Shown here: positions 35,809 through 35,824 of the stretch, in pieces
Numbering within the stretch: position 1 is the stretch's first letter
Layout: every line of letters starts with the position of its first letter
Source: an uncultured Actinomycetes bacterium
GTDB lineage: Bacteria; Actinomycetota; Actinomycetes; S36-B12; UBA5976
Direction: 5' to 3'
NCBI GenBank assembly: GCA_903892635.1
Contig: CAITJH010000047.1
Span: 1-35,824 of the forward strand
Length of the DNA stretch: 35,824 nucleotides
Program-made: the position numbers and the translations under genes
The notes under the pieces: generated by a model
What the model was told of the DNA's origin: nothing
Databases searched by the model: none
The model's input: the letters and a program-made list of their open reading frames with translations, nothing else

Positions 35809-35824
35809 TCAGCCCGATGTGCGG

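Overview
This window is a piece of an actinobacterial (Actinomycetota) chromosome. The support is a WhiB-family iron-sulfur regulator, a CBS-containing IMP dehydrogenase followed by the actinobacterial GuaB3 paralogue, a GroEL1-type chaperonin with a histidine-rich tail, DUF3017, DUF6350 and DUF6912-like proteins, and a PIG-L deacetylase of the mycothiol family. The gene order groES-groEL ... whiB-guaB-guaB3 ... guaA ... pcrA-M23-B12 subunit-sucCD-DUF6350-purNH-DUF3017 is the syntenic backbone I know from Streptomyces-like genomes. GC content looks moderate, about half by eye and not computed. Intergenic gaps are very short and many genes seem to be leaderless. This would fit a streamlined, possibly freshwater lineage, but that placement is inference.

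Layout. Positions 32-2072 hold pruA (minus strand) and a small DUF6912-like gene. Positions 2079-4184 hold the heat-shock operon groES-groEL, whose promoter is overlapped by two CIRCE (HrcA) operators. Positions 4193-17475 look like an accessory islet: an SIS-domain amino-sugar deaminase/deglycase, a divergent GntR/UTRA regulator, a HemL-like class III aminotransferase, an FGGY kinase, a five-gene dipeptide-type ABC transporter, an M20 peptidase and a cytoplasmic serine hydrolase. The backbone resumes at 17481: whiB, a MerR regulator with CarH-like cobalamin residues, guaB, guaB3, a succinate-semialdehyde-type dehydrogenase, guaA, a small membrane protein, a PIG-L deacetylase, pcrA, a secreted M23 peptidase, a stand-alone B12-binding subunit, sucC-sucD, a DUF6350 membrane protein, purN-purH and a DUF3017 protein.

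The most notable observation is that the islet is bracketed by two direct copies of the same 46-bp bidirectional terminator (4193-4238 and 17430-17475, 44 of 46 positions identical). The innermost gene at each end takes its stop codon from the repeat. Collapsing the repeats would rejoin groEL to whiB across a single convergent terminator. The islet genes read as one import-and-dismantle pathway for a peptide- or amine-linked sugar: the Dpp-like transporter imports, the M20 peptidase and serine hydrolase cleave, the kinase phosphorylates, the SIS enzyme removes the amine, and the GntR regulator senses. The actual substrate cannot be read from the sequence.

Other points of interest are the intact W-x9-EH plus His signature of the MerR protein (possible B12 or light sensing), loss of the catalytic Cys in GuaB3, a large hairpin between groES and groEL, palindromes around the islet regulator, and a recurring TANNNT-N6-8-start pattern that indicates leaderless transcripts. 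Purine synthesis is well represented: PurN and PurH lead to IMP, and GuaB and GuaA take IMP to GMP. I found no tRNA, rRNA, CRISPR array or transposase. No stretch longer than 300 bases lacks a gene.
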